The notes: a model not told the origin generated them from the sequence alone. 64,000 nt of DNA from Variovorax paradoxus (GCF_902712855.1 NZ_LR743507.1:4574001-4638000), one strand, 5' to 3'. Positions 34,017 to 58,629 are shown, counted from the stretch's first letter. Made by a program: numbers and translations.

Positions 34017-34802
34017 ATGATCGCGCTGCTGGAACCCCTGTTCCAGGGCGAACACGCGCGACACGGCGAGGCCCTGCAGTGCGCGCCGCAGCCGCCTTCC
34101 GACGCGATCGGCGTGGCCGAACTGCTGCAGCACCCGGCACGCCTGCTCGACCTGCTGCATCGGCAGGCCCGGCACCTCGGGGCCGGCACCTCGGACCTTC
34201 GGCCCGTGGCGTCCGCGTGGAGCCTGGAGTACCTGGGCATGTGGCTGCCGCCGATGGTGGCCGGCGCCAGCGTGCTGCAGCATGCGTTTCCGGCCGCGCC
34301 GGACGAGGTCTGGGTGCGCTTCGACGAGCACGGCGACCCGCTCGGCTTCCACATCCGCGAGCTGGGCCGGCCGATGCACGGCACCAGCGTCGCGCAGCGC
34401 TACGGGCCGATGTTCTGGCAGCATCTCGAGCCGCTCTTCGAGACCCTTCGCAGGCTCACGAGGCTCGCGCCGAAGATCCTCTGGAGCAACGCGGCGCGGC
34501 ACCTCGAAACCATCCTGGACGAGGCGCTCTCCCTGACGGGTGGCGCCGCGCCGGTCGCGCATGACCGCGACAGGCTGCTGCGCGACGCCACCTGGCCGCA
34601 GAAGCGGATTCATCCCCTGTATGCCCCGCTGCGGCGCGTGGCGCACCCCAAGGCCGGCGGACGCGAAACGGTCGAGCTGCACCGCCATTGCTGCCTGAAC
34701 CATCTGCTGCCGGAGGAAACGCACTGCGGCAGGTGCCCGCTCGCGCCGGCCCACCGCAAAGACCGCAAGGAACGCACGGAGGCCCTGGCGCAGGACGCCT
34801 GA
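34017..34802 (+). CDS. fhuF: siderophore-iron reductase FhuF
   Basis: This 261-residue cytoplasmic protein ends with the FhuF [2Fe-2S] motif: HCCLNHLLPEETHCGRCP gives Cys-Cys, ten residues, Cys-x2-Cys (about residues 226-241). The N-terminal region carries typical FhuF features (WSLEYLGMWLPPMVAGASVL). FhuF reduces ferric hydroxamate siderophores. It opens the rightward run fhuF, formyltransferase, ornithine monooxygenase, receptor. This hydroxamate-type reductase matches the predicted hydroxyornithine chemistry. Confidence 0.9.
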   Translation: MIALLEPLFQGEHARHGEALQCAPQPPSDAIGVAELLQHPARLLDLLHRQARHLGAGTSDLRPVASAWSLEYLGMWLPPMVAGASVLQHAFPAAPDEVWVRFDEHGDPLGFHIRELGRPMHGTSVAQRYGPMFWQHLEPLFETLRRLTRLAPKILWSNAARHLETILDEALSLTGGAAPVAHDRDRLLRDATWPQKRIHPLYAPLRRVAHPKAGGRETVELHRHCCLNHLLPEETHCGRCPLAPAHRKDRKERTEALAQDA

Positions 34803-34891
34803 GCTTCGCCGCATGAACAGATTCGCAGCCGCCTCGTCCTTTTCTCGGGGCGGCACATCGCCGTCGTTTCGGCAGCCTTTCACCACACGCC

Positions 34892-35725
34892 ATGTCCAAG
34901 ACCAAGATCGTCTACATCCTGTCCCTGCGCAACGCGGCCGCCGACCAGGCCGGCCAGACCATCGACTACAAGGGAGAGCGGCGCTACATGAAGTCGCCGC
35001 TCGAGTACCTGGCCGAGGCGCTGGACCGCACGCCGCTCGGTGACGCCTACTCGCTCGAAGGCGTGATCTACGACGACGACAGCACGTCGCCGCGCGACCG
35101 CGCATCGCTGCAGGACTACGGCTTCGCCTGCGAGCCCGGCAAGAAATGGATCTTCCCCGAGGGCCTCCGCACGCAGGGCAGGCGGCTGAACGACATGCTG
35201 CATCCCATCGCTTCGACCTACCGGCAACTGCCGCTGGACGCACCGGGGCGCGCAAAGGGCAAGAGCGACTTCGAACGGCGACTGCACGACAAGCTGGTGG
35301 AGCTCGAAGCCGACATCGTCGTGCTCGACGGCCTGCTGGTGATCCTCGACGAACTGGTGCGCCCCGGCGCCCCCTTCCACCGCCGCATCGCGAACATCCA
35401 CCCCGGCATCACTCGCATCGAGTCGCCGTATGAACGCCGCGGCGCGCACGCCACGCTCGACGCGCTGTACGGCGCGCAGGGCAAGCGGGTCGTCGACTGG
35501 CAGACGATGGAGAAGATCGACATCGCACCCGTCACCATGACCGGCGCGTCGTTCCACTACGTGGACAACGGCATCGATTCCGGCGAGGTCATCTTCGACG
35601 TGCTCGCCACGAAGATCGAACCCGGCGAGTCGATCCTCGAACTGCGCTGGAACAACTTCAACAACAGCCTCTTCCCCGCGCTGCACCAGGGCCTGGCCCT
35701 GCTGGCAGAGACAGTCGAGGCATGA
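34892..35725 (+). CDS. N5-hydroxyornithine formyltransferase (PvdF-like)
   Basis: This 277-residue protein has a formyltransferase catalytic region with Asn, His and Asp: RRIANIHPGITR (about residue 168) and NGIDSGEVIFD (about residue 227), as in GART and methionyl-tRNA formyltransferases. It resembles PvdF, which transfers a formyl group from formyl-tetrahydrofolate to N5-hydroxyornithine. It lies directly before the ornithine monooxygenase gene. The pair makes the hydroxamate building block for the NRPS. Confidence 0.9.
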   Translation: MSKTKIVYILSLRNAAADQAGQTIDYKGERRYMKSPLEYLAEALDRTPLGDAYSLEGVIYDDDSTSPRDRASLQDYGFACEPGKKWIFPEGLRTQGRRLNDMLHPIASTYRQLPLDAPGRAKGKSDFERRLHDKLVELEADIVVLDGLLVILDELVRPGAPFHRRIANIHPGITRIESPYERRGAHATLDALYGAQGKRVVDWQTMEKIDIAPVTMTGASFHYVDNGIDSGEVIFDVLATKIEPGESILELRWNNFNNSLFPALHQGLALLAETVEA

Positions 35726-35825
35726 ATGAACATACGCCCGCGCCGACCGTCATGTCGGACAGGGCCCCGGCCGATGGCCGCACTCGCGCATGCGAGTCTT
35801 CTTCAACAACAGGAGTCGATCTTCA

Positions 35826-37130
35826 ATGCAACATGTCCATGACCTGATCGGGATCGGGTTCGGTCCGTCCAACATCGCCCTGGCCATCGCGCTCGAGGAA
35901 AAGCGCCACACCAGCCGTCCGCTCGACGCGCTGTTCATCGAGCGGCAGCTGAGCTTCGCCTGGCACCCGCACATGCTGCTGGACCAGGCGCACATGCAGA
36001 TCTCGTTCCTGAAGGACCTGGCGACGCTGCGCAACCCGACCAGTCGCTTCACCTTCATCAACTACCTGTATGAAAAAGGCCGGCTGACCGACTTCGTCAA
36101 CCTCAAGAGCTTCTTCCCGAGCCGCCACGAGTTCAACGACTACCTGTCGTGGGCCGCGGAGCAGTTCGACGACGCCTGCGCCTATGGCGAGGAAGTGTTC
36201 GAGGTGCTGCCCGAGGAACAGGGCGGCGAGGTGGCGCTGCTGCGCGTGCGCTCGCGCAACCACACGGGCAAGCTGGTGGAGCGGCTCGCGCGCAACCTGG
36301 TGGTGAGCATCGGCGGCATGGCGAACATTCCCGAGAGCTTCCGCGCACTGCGGAATGATCCGCGCGTCTTCCATTCGAGCAGCTATCTGCAGGACATCGC
36401 GCAGCTCGGCGACCCGCACCGGGTGGCCGTCATCGGCGCCGGCCAGAGCGCCGCCGAGATCTTCATGGACCTGCAGGGCCGCCCCGGCGCGCCGCAGGTC
36501 GACCTCGTCACCCGCGCCCGCTCGATCCGCCCGGCGGACGACAGTCCCTTCGTGAACGAGATCTTCAACGCCGACTTCACCGACTACACCTTCAGCCGTT
36601 CCGCCGAGGAGCGCGCTGCGCTGCTCGACGAGTTCTGGCACACCAACTACGCGGTCGCCGACCTCGAGCTGATCCAGCAGATCTACAAGGCGTTCTACCA
36701 GCAGCGCATGACCGGCGGCAACCGCCTTCGCTTCCTGCGCCAGCACGACATCCGCAACGTCGTCGCCGACAGCAATGGTGTGCACCTCACGCTGTGGGAC
36801 CAGAACGCGCTGCGCGAGAACACCGTGCGCTACGACGCGGTCGTGCTTGCCACGGGCTATGCACGCGAGCATCACAAGACGCTTCTCTCGCCGCTGGCGT
36901 CCTACCTGGGCGACTACGCCGTCGACCGGCACTACCGGCTGCAGGCCACGCCCGACTTCCACCCCGCCATCTACCTGCAGGGCGCCTGCGAGGATTCGCA
37001 CGGCCTGAGCGACACGCTGCTCTCGGTCACCTCGGTGCGGACCGGCGAGATCGGCAGCGCACTGCTGGCGACGCCGCCCGGCATCGCCAACCCCGCGCAC
37101 CTGCGGCGCGACGCGGCGGTCCAGACCTGA
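35826..37130 (+). CDS. pvdA: L-ornithine N5-monooxygenase (PvdA/SidA family)
   Basis: This 434-residue flavoenzyme uses FAD, NADPH and oxygen to N-hydroxylate ornithine. Visible motifs are the FAD-binding GIGFGPSNIALAIAL (about residues 8-22), the NADPH-binding VAVIGAGQSAAEIF (about 200), and the C-terminal DAVVLATGYAR and LLSVTSVRTGEI. I set the start at 35826 (MQHVHDLIGIG); an ATG 12 codons upstream lacks family similarity. It lies in the rightward run between the formyltransferase and the receptor, and feeds N5-hydroxyornithine to the pathway. Lysine as substrate is less likely given the formyltransferase. Confidence 0.93.
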   Translation: MQHVHDLIGIGFGPSNIALAIALEEKRHTSRPLDALFIERQLSFAWHPHMLLDQAHMQISFLKDLATLRNPTSRFTFINYLYEKGRLTDFVNLKSFFPSRHEFNDYLSWAAEQFDDACAYGEEVFEVLPEEQGGEVALLRVRSRNHTGKLVERLARNLVVSIGGMANIPESFRALRNDPRVFHSSSYLQDIAQLGDPHRVAVIGAGQSAAEIFMDLQGRPGAPQVDLVTRARSIRPADDSPFVNEIFNADFTDYTFSRSAEERAALLDEFWHTNYAVADLELIQQIYKAFYQQRMTGGNRLRFLRQHDIRNVVADSNGVHLTLWDQNALRENTVRYDAVVLATGYAREHHKTLLSPLASYLGDYAVDRHYRLQATPDFHPAIYLQGACEDSHGLSDTLLSVTSVRTGEIGSALLATPPGIANPAHLRRDAAVQT

Positions 37131-37365
37131 GGGGCAAGCTCGAACCGCCCGTGCCCAAGCGACGGGCTGGCGGCCTTCGCGCACCCCTGAAGCCATTGTT
37201 TTCCTGGGCCGGCATATCGCTACAGGAAAAATTTGACGACGACATGTCTCTGTTTGATGAGTTCGAACGTCTTACTCATAGCAGCGCCATGGACCGGAAC
37301 AAGGCCGGCTCACGCGCTCGACCGTCAATACGTCCTGCTTTCATTCATCCTGGAGTTTTCGTCTC

Positions 37366-39801
37366 ATGCGTCCTCTGCCTCGCCAACATCTACTGAATGC
37401 CGCACTGGTCACCGCCTTCGGGACCGCACTCGGCCTGTCGAGTCCTGCCGCCGTGGCGCAGACGCAGGCACAGGCGGCCGTTCAGGTGTTCGAGGTCAAG
37501 GTGCCGGCGCAGCCTGTGGCAACCGCGTTGAACGAGCTGTCGCGCCAGACCGGCGTGCAGGTGTTCGCGGCAGGTGAAGTCGTTGCCGGCGTCGGCTCGC
37601 AGGCGGTGGCCGGCCGGCTCACGGTGGCACAGGCCCTGGAAGCCATGCTCGCCGGCACGTCGCTGCGCGCTACCCGCACCCAGAACGGCGGCTACGCCAT
37701 CCGCCGCGCGTCCGACCTGCCAGCCTCGTCCTCGGCGCTGCCGACGGTCACCGTGGTGGCCGAAGGCGAAGCCGAATCGGCCTCGGGCCCGCTCAAGGGC
37801 TACATCGCTAAGCGCAACGCCACCGGCACCAAGACCGACACGCCGATCATCGAGACGCCCCAGTCGATCTCGGTCGTGACCTCCGACTTCATCGAAGCGA
37901 CCGGCGCGCTGCGCCTGAAGGATGCGCTGGCCTACACGCCCGGCATCAACGTGTCGCCCTACGGCGCCGACTCGCGCTTCGACTGGACCATGATTCGCGG
38001 CTTCGACGCACAGGCGCCGGGCTATTACCTCGACGGACTGCAACTGCGCAACAACAACAGCTGGGCCGTCTGGCAGACCGAGACCTACGGCACGGAGCGC
38101 ATCGAGGTCCTGCGCGGCCCGTCGTCGGTGCTTTACGGGCAGACCGGTCCGGGCGGCATGATCAACGTGGTCAGCAAGCGCCCGACCGAGGAGCCGGTGC
38201 GCGAACTGCAGGTGCAGTTCGGCGACAACTCGCGCCGCCAGATCGCCGGCGACTTCTCGGGCCCGCTCGACGAGCAGGGCAAGGTGCTGTACCGCATCAC
38301 CGGCCTGATCCGCGACGCCAAGCTCGAAGGCAGCGGCCTGCCGAACGACCGCACCTACATCGCACCGTCGCTCACATGGCGCCCGAGCAGCGACACCTCG
38401 CTCACGCTGCTGTCGCACTACCTGCGCATCCGCGACGGCAGCTCCTATGGCGGCTTCCCGGAAGCCGGCACGCTGACCGCCAATCCGAACGGCCGCATCT
38501 CGCCGAAGACCTACACGGGCGAACCCGGCTTCGATCGCTTCAACCAGGACCAGTGGATGGTGGGCTACATGCTCGACCACCGCGTGAACGACACCTGGAC
38601 GCTGCGCCAGAACGCGCGCTACGGCTCGATCAAGGTCGACTACGGGCAGGTCTACAACGAGAGCGCCTTCGCCGTCGTCAACCCCGACCTGCCCGACGAC
38701 CCGGCCAACTTCCGCTCGCTGAGCCGCTATCCGTTCGTCAGCAAGGAAAACGCGCGGCTCTTCACCATCGACAACCAGGCGCAGGCCAAGTTCAAGCTCG
38801 GCGACTGGCAGCACACCGTCCTGTTCGGCCTGGACCACCAGCGCTCGCGCAACAACCAGCGCACGTCGAACAGCGGCACGATCTCGACCATCGACGCCTA
38901 CTACCCGGTCTACACGAACGACGTGACCACCGCCGACCCGTGGTTCGACGGCAGGACCACTCTGGCGCAGACCGGCGTCTACGTGCAGGACCAGGTCAAG
39001 TGGGGCAACTGGGTGGCCACCGTGGGCGGCCGCTACGACAGCGCCACCACGGACTTCTACAGCAACATCGACGGATCGACCACGCGCTTCAAGGACCACA
39101 AGTTCACGAGCCGGGCCGGCCTGGTCTACCTCCATCCGAGCGGATGGGCGCCGTACCTCAGCTACTCCGAGTCCTTCTCGCCGACAACGACGCTCGACCC
39201 CGTCACCAACCAGCCGCTGAAGCCCGAGACCGGGCGCCAGTACGAGGCCGGCGTGCGCTACCAGCCCGCCGACAGCAAGAGCAAGTACAGCGCCGCGATC
39301 TTCGACCTGCGCCGCAAGAACTACATCACCTACGACGCCGAATTCATGCCGAAGCAGACCGGCGAGATCCTGGTGCGAGGCCTCGAGCTGGAAGCGAGCT
39401 TCCAGCCGGTGAAGAACATGAACGTCGTCGCGGCGTACACCTACACGCCCAAGGCCATCGTCACGGCCAGCAGCACGGAGAGCGAGATCGGCAAGCAGCT
39501 GAACCCCGTGTCGCGCAACCAGCTGTCGGTGTGGACGGACTACCGCTTCGACTCCGGCATCAAGGTCGGCGTGGGCGCGCGCTTCATGGGCGCGAACCAC
39601 GGCTACCAGGAAGCCGCATCGGCCAAGGTGCCGTCGTACACGCTGATCGACGCCCTCGTGGGCTACGACTTCCAGCGCTGGAGCCTGGCGCTGAACCTGC
39701 GCAACCTGACCAACAAGACCTACATCAGCAGCTGCGGCTCGGGCATCTGCCGCTATGGCGACCTGCGCAAGGTCGTGGCGACGGCGACCTACCGCTTCTG
39801 A
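37366..39801 (+). CDS. TonB-dependent siderophore receptor with STN signalling domain
   Basis: This 811-residue receptor has a signal peptide (TAFGTALGLSSPAAVAQ, cleaved near residue 29), an STN signalling domain (about 38-118: FEVKVPAQPVATALNELSRQTGVQVF to YAIR), and a plug domain (ETPQSISVVTSDFIEATGALRLKDALAYTPGI to GPGGMINVVSKRP). A 22-strand barrel follows, ending ATATYRF. The STN domain places it with FpvA- and FecA-type transducers that signal to a FecR protein. It lies after the ornithine monooxygenase gene (235-bp gap). It should import the ferric form of the NRPS product and activate the FecI/FecR pair at 23234-24903. Confidence 0.94.
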   Translation: MRPLPRQHLLNAALVTAFGTALGLSSPAAVAQTQAQAAVQVFEVKVPAQPVATALNELSRQTGVQVFAAGEVVAGVGSQAVAGRLTVAQALEAMLAGTSLRATRTQNGGYAIRRASDLPASSSALPTVTVVAEGEAESASGPLKGYIAKRNATGTKTDTPIIETPQSISVVTSDFIEATGALRLKDALAYTPGINVSPYGADSRFDWTMIRGFDAQAPGYYLDGLQLRNNNSWAVWQTETYGTERIEVLRGPSSVLYGQTGPGGMINVVSKRPTEEPVRELQVQFGDNSRRQIAGDFSGPLDEQGKVLYRITGLIRDAKLEGSGLPNDRTYIAPSLTWRPSSDTSLTLLSHYLRIRDGSSYGGFPEAGTLTANPNGRISPKTYTGEPGFDRFNQDQWMVGYMLDHRVNDTWTLRQNARYGSIKVDYGQVYNESAFAVVNPDLPDDPANFRSLSRYPFVSKENARLFTIDNQAQAKFKLGDWQHTVLFGLDHQRSRNNQRTSNSGTISTIDAYYPVYTNDVTTADPWFDGRTTLAQTGVYVQDQVKWGNWVATVGGRYDSATTDFYSNIDGSTTRFKDHKFTSRAGLVYLHPSGWAPYLSYSESFSPTTTLDPVTNQPLKPETGRQYEAGVRYQPADSKSKYSAAIFDLRRKNYITYDAEFMPKQTGEILVRGLELEASFQPVKNMNVVAAYTYTPKAIVTASSTESEIGKQLNPVSRNQLSVWTDYRFDSGIKVGVGARFMGANHGYQEAASAKVPSYTLIDALVGYDFQRWSLALNLRNLTNKTYISSCGSGICRYGDLRKVVATATYRF

Positions 39802-39862
39802 CGGCGCTGCACCGGCCGGGAGGTGCTCGACACCCGGCAAATCTCCTGCCATTGCTTCACGA

Positions 39863-39894
39863 AAAAGCGGCCTTCATTCCTGAAGGCCGCTTTT
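39863..39894. terminator. strong bidirectional intrinsic terminator
   Basis: A 14-base perfect inverted repeat (AAAAGCGGCCTTCA and TGAAGGCCGCTTTT) with a four-base TTCC loop lies between the convergent receptor and NRPS genes. T-runs follow on both strands, so it should end transcription in both directions. Confidence 0.93.
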
Positions 39895-39938
39895 CTTTCA
39901 GCGCTGCACGCGGGTCTTCGCCCGCGCCCTCCTTCCGC

Positions 39939-55626
<15,688 letters not shown>

Positions 55627-55684
55627 CTCGCTCACTCCAGAAAATTTGACGGGTCGCCGCCGGCCTGCGGCCGTCGGCGTTCAC

Positions 55685-56380
55685 TCATGCGGACGCCTGG
55701 GTGCGCCAGGCCAATGCCGCCGCGTAGCCCGCGGGTGCAGGCAGCGCGATGGCGGTGAAGCCGGACCAGCCGGGCACGGTGGAAGCGATGGACAAGGCCC
55801 CACTCGCCAGCGGATGAATTCCGACGCACAGCAGGTGCTCGGCCACGCCGACGCCGACGGCCTTCAGCAGCGCCTCCTTGCCGACCCAGCGCAGGTAGAG
55901 GGCCTGCAACGGATCGGCCGCGCCGCGCACCTCGCGCGACTCCTGCGCGGTGAATGCCAGCTCGTACAGGGCCTCGGCATCGATGTCGGCGCGGCACTGT
56001 TCGATGTCGACACCCACCTCGCTCACCTCGCGGCCGTCGGCCAGCACGATGAGCGCGTGCCCGCCCGAATGCGACACGTTGAACAGCGGCGCATTGCCGG
56101 CTGCATCGACGAAAGGCTTGCCGTGCACACCGGACTGCAACGGCACCTCGCAGGGGCCGCAACCCAGGCGGCGCGCCAGCAGGCGGCGCGTGGCGGCGCG
56201 AACGGACGCGAAGCGCACCCGATCGGCGCGCCGCGCGAAGCGGCATGCACGTTCGCGCTCGAGGCTCGAGAGCACGGCCCAGCCGTCGCGGTCGTGGTCT
56301 GCATCGCGCGTCAGGTCGAAATCCAGGCGATAGACCTCCATGCCCGCGGGCAAGGCCTCATGCAACTGCATGGGATGCAT
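55685..56380 (-). CDS. 4'-phosphopantetheinyl transferase, Sfp type
   Basis: This 231-residue enzyme activates the carrier domains of the NRPS by attaching phosphopantetheine from CoA. Family motifs are GKPFVDAAGNAPLFNVSHSGG, the metal-binding VGVDIEQ and the WVGKEALLKAVGVG signature (W-x-x-KEA-x-x-K). I used the ATG at 56380, which has GGAGG just upstream and overlaps the thioesterase gene; ATGs at 56371 and 56341 are alternatives. It is directly upstream of the NRPS gene in the same direction. Confidence 0.9.
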   Translation of the reverse strand: MHPMQLHEALPAGMEVYRLDFDLTRDADHDRDGWAVLSSLERERACRFARRADRVRFASVRAATRRLLARRLGCGPCEVPLQSGVHGKPFVDAAGNAPLFNVSHSGGHALIVLADGREVSEVGVDIEQCRADIDAEALYELAFTAQESREVRGAADPLQALYLRWVGKEALLKAVGVGVAEHLLCVGIHPLASGALSIASTVPGWSGFTAIALPAPAGYAAALAWRTQASA

Positions 56381-57116
56381 GCCGCCCTCCGGCCAGTGCC
56401 TGGCCCACGCGCCGCACCAGCGCGTCGAGGAACGCGGCCTCGCGCTGCCTGATGAAGAAGTGGCCGCCATCGAACCAGTCGAGCGTGAACGCATCGCCGG
56501 CATGCGAGGACCAGGCTTCCATGCGCGGCACGTCGATGTCGTCCTGGCGGCCTGCAAAGACATGCACCGGCATCGGCAGCGGCAGCGGCGCATCGGACAC
56601 GCGCGCGTCGTACGAGAAGCTCTCGCAGACCCGGTAGTCGGCGCCCAGCGTATCGAGGGTGATCCGCATGAGCTCCGCACTGGCGAAGACCTCTTCGGGC
56701 GTGCCGCCCTGCTTGCGCAGGTCGGCGGTCAGCGCAGCGTCGTCGTGCGTATCGGGAAGGCGCCCAGGGTCGCGCTGCGAGGGCGCCGAACTGCCCGAGG
56801 CAAGCAATGCGAGCGGCAGCGGCAAGCCCCGCGCACGCAACCGCTGCGCCACGCCGTAGACCAGCAGCGCACCCATGCTGTGGCCGAAGAGCATGAAGCG
56901 GCCCCGCAGCGCAGCGGCCTGCTCGGTGCAGATGCGTGCGACCAGCGCATCGAAGTCTTCGACGAAGGCTTCGCCCATGCGCGTACCGCGACCCGGCAGC
57001 TCGATGGGCACGACCTCGATCCAGCGCGGCAGCAACGGCCGCCAGCGCATGTACATCGTTGCGCTGGCGCCCGCGCATGGCAGGCACAGCAGCGAAACCC
57101 TCTCCGGCACGCTCAT
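56358..57116 (-). CDS. type II thioesterase
   Basis: This 252-residue alpha/beta hydrolase has the nucleophile elbow GHSMGALL (about residue 85), the Asp in GRQDDID (about 190) and the His in DGGHFFI (about 220). External thioesterases of this kind remove stalled or wrong groups from NRPS carriers. It starts one base into the mbtH stop (TGATG at 57114-57118), so it is translationally coupled, and it overlaps the PPTase gene downstream. Confidence 0.9.
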   Translation of the reverse strand: MSVPERVSLLCLPCAGASATMYMRWRPLLPRWIEVVPIELPGRGTRMGEAFVEDFDALVARICTEQAAALRGRFMLFGHSMGALLVYGVAQRLRARGLPLPLALLASGSSAPSQRDPGRLPDTHDDAALTADLRKQGGTPEEVFASAELMRITLDTLGADYRVCESFSYDARVSDAPLPLPMPVHVFAGRQDDIDVPRMEAWSSHAGDAFTLDWFDGGHFFIRQREAAFLDALVRRVGQALAGGRHASHAVA

Positions 57117-57367
57117 CAGCCGGCTGCGGCTTCTGCGGAAGGCGCGGCCTCCTGTGCCGCCATCCAGTCGCGAAGCGACTTGGGGCGCATGTCGGTCCAG
57201 GTCTTCTCGACGTATTCGAGTGCGGTCTTCTTGTCGCCCTTGATGCCGTCGATGGCCTTCCAGCCGCCGGGCACGGCCTTCCAGTGAGGCCAGATGGAAT
57301 ATTGGTCTTCGTGATTGACCAGGACGATGAAGGTTTCGTCTTCGCGGTCGAAGCAGCTGGTAGACAT
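57116..57367 (-). CDS. MbtH-like protein
   Basis: This 83-residue protein has the MbtH family pattern: VLVNHEDQYSIWPHWKAVPGGW, followed by KKTALEYVEKTWTDMRPKSL with the conserved Trp residues. MbtH proteins bind A domains and aid their folding and activity. It is the first gene of the leftward NRPS operon (mbtH, thioesterase, PPTase, NRPS), with AAGGG before its ATG. Confidence 0.96.
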   Translation of the reverse strand: MSTSCFDREDETFIVLVNHEDQYSIWPHWKAVPGGWKAIDGIKGDKKTALEYVEKTWTDMRPKSLRDWMAAQEAAPSAEAAAG

Positions 57368-57407
57368 GGCGAGCCCTTGTGCAGTTGATCTGGGGAAGCG
57401 CTCAGGG

Positions 57408-57431
57408 AACGAGGCTGGCAGGCAGCCGTTA
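57408..57431 (-). promoter_or_regulatory. candidate ECF-sigma promoter upstream of mbtH
   Basis: On the reverse strand TAAC is followed after 16 bp by CGTT, 41 bp before the mbtH start. The pattern recalls the PvdS/OrbS-type promoters of siderophore genes; a similar one lies at 33838-33861. Confidence 0.35.
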
Positions 57432-57482
57432 CCGGATTGCTGCGCTTCTGATCAACATGACGGTTCAGGCGCGAATCTGTTC

Positions 57483-57497
57483 ACCCCGTTGCGGGGT
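57483..57497 (-). terminator. small hairpin after DUF4880-like gene
   Basis: ACCCCG and CGGGGT pair around a TTG loop 12 bp beyond the stop codon at 57509. No T-run follows, so it may be a weak terminator or attenuator between the sigma unit and the mbtH operon. Confidence 0.3.
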
Positions 57498-57508
57498 TGT
57501 CGCAGAGA

Positions 57509-57760
57509 TCAGGCGTCTTCTTGGGACGACGGCCTGGCCTGCGACTTCTTCCAGGCCTCCACGTCGACGACCGGCGGCACGAGGCCCGCGAGCAACCACA
57601 GGCGCGCAGCCTTGTCGTAGGCTTTTCGATGAAGCGGGTCGGCAAGCAGCCACGTCACCAGCTCGACACGTGCGGCCTCGTCGAAGCCTTCGCGGTCGTG
57701 CTCGCGTCGCACCCACGCCCATGCGGCGCGCCAAACGGGATCGTCCTGCTCTTCGGTCAT
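57509..57760 (-). CDS. stand-alone FecR-N-terminal-like (DUF4880-like) small protein
   Basis: This 83-residue soluble protein is the clearest of three such proteins in the window: AWAWVRREHD, then LVTWLLADPLHRKAYDKAARLWLLAGL, matches the DUF4880 pattern seen at the N-terminus of FecR. There is no membrane or periplasmic part. It begins 53 bp after the ECF sigma gene in the same direction, where a full fecR would be expected. A regulatory role towards this sigma is plausible but unproven. Confidence 0.68.
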   Translation of the reverse strand: MTEEQDDPVWRAAWAWVRREHDREGFDEAARVELVTWLLADPLHRKAYDKAARLWLLAGLVPPVVDVEAWKKSQARPSSQEDA

Positions 57761-57813
57761 GCGTGTATGGGTTTTTACCTTACACCCATGCGCGCGAGGA
57801 CGCCAGCCGCGCG

Positions 57814-58338
57814 TCAGTCCTTGATGAGATGGCGCATCGCGCCGATGGCTTCGTCAGCTTCGGCGATGAGGCGATTCACGAGCCCCAGCGCGCAACCGAG
57901 CTGGGCCGCGATATCGCGCTGCGTGAGGCCATCGAGGCGATAGAGCTGGAATGCGACACGGGTTCGCGCGGGCAACTGCGACAGAGCCTGCTCGATCAGG
58001 CTGACCACCTGGCGGTCGCGCATCACAGTGTCCGGCGCCGGCGGACCGGGGACATCGACCGTTTCCACGTCGATGTCGAAGGTGCGGTAGGTCGCTTCGA
58101 GCGATTGCCGCCGGCAATGGTCGAGCGCCAGGTTGCGCACCACCTGGCAGCAGTAGCCCATGGGCTTGTCGATCTTGCGGTCGCAGGCTCCGTCGGCAAT
58201 GCGAAGGTAGGCGTCCTGCACGACGTCGTCCGCGAGTTCGGTGGTGCGCACGATCCGGCGGGCAACATGCCAGAGCTGGGCGCGGTTGGCGACGAATATA
58301 TCTCCCAGCGAAGACTCGGAGGCAGTGAATGACAGCAT
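57814..58338 (-). CDS. ECF sigma factor (PvdS/OrbS-like role)
   Basis: This 174-residue ECF sigma factor has region 2 (RRIVRTTELADDVVQDAYLRIADG; then GYCCQVVRNLALDHCRRQ) and region 4 (LSQLPARTRVAFQLYRLDGLTQRDIAAQLGCALGLVNRLI). The ATG at 58338 follows GGAG by ten bases. A Fur box lies about 110 bp upstream. It heads the leftward biosynthetic group and lacks an adjacent full-length fecR, so it is probably an iron-starvation sigma that drives the mbtH-NRPS operon. Confidence 0.88.
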   Translation of the reverse strand: MLSFTASESSLGDIFVANRAQLWHVARRIVRTTELADDVVQDAYLRIADGACDRKIDKPMGYCCQVVRNLALDHCRRQSLEATYRTFDIDVETVDVPGPPAPDTVMRDRQVVSLIEQALSQLPARTRVAFQLYRLDGLTQRDIAAQLGCALGLVNRLIAEADEAIGAMRHLIKD

Positions 58339-58445
58339 GTTTGAACAACTCCAGATGGGGCCCCGGCGTCGAAATTCGAAATGGCGCACACAAGGCGCAT
58401 TGGCGTGAATGCAGCCCATCCAGATCAGGCGAGGGCTGCATATGA

Positions 58446-58464
58446 AATAAGAATCATTACTATT
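58446..58464. promoter_or_regulatory. Fur box upstream of second ECF sigma gene
   Basis: AATAAGAATCATTACTATT is a 19-bp imperfect palindrome; its left arm equals that of the Fur box at 23123-23141. It lies in the divergent region between the sigma gene and the ParB-like gene, 108 bp from the sigma start. Confidence 0.68.
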
Positions 58465-58629
58465 TGAGAACGGATGACGCCGCCATTTCGCGATGTCTCT
58501 GCTCATATAGACGTTCAGCCGCACCAAACAGAGACACGCACCAAGGCCAGCGAAGTTGCAAGACGTATCTGCCTTGGCACAGGCAACTAAAATCCCGCCC
58601 CTTTGCCTGCTTCCTTCGTCCCCAGCCTC

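Noticed and set aside
33764..34564. Alternative rightward frame over the fhuF gene
   Set aside because: FhuF in the overlapping frame has the Cys-rich [2Fe-2S] motif and correct length; the other frame is Arg/Pro-rich.
37131..37365. Fur box or sigma promoter before the receptor gene
   Set aside because: I searched the 235-bp gap and saw no good palindrome or TAAC-16 bp-CGTT element; GGAAAA at 37215-37222 is too weak alone.
37390..39852. Open frame antisense to the TonB receptor
   Set aside because: The receptor has signal peptide, STN, plug and barrel motifs on the other strand; the antisense product has none.
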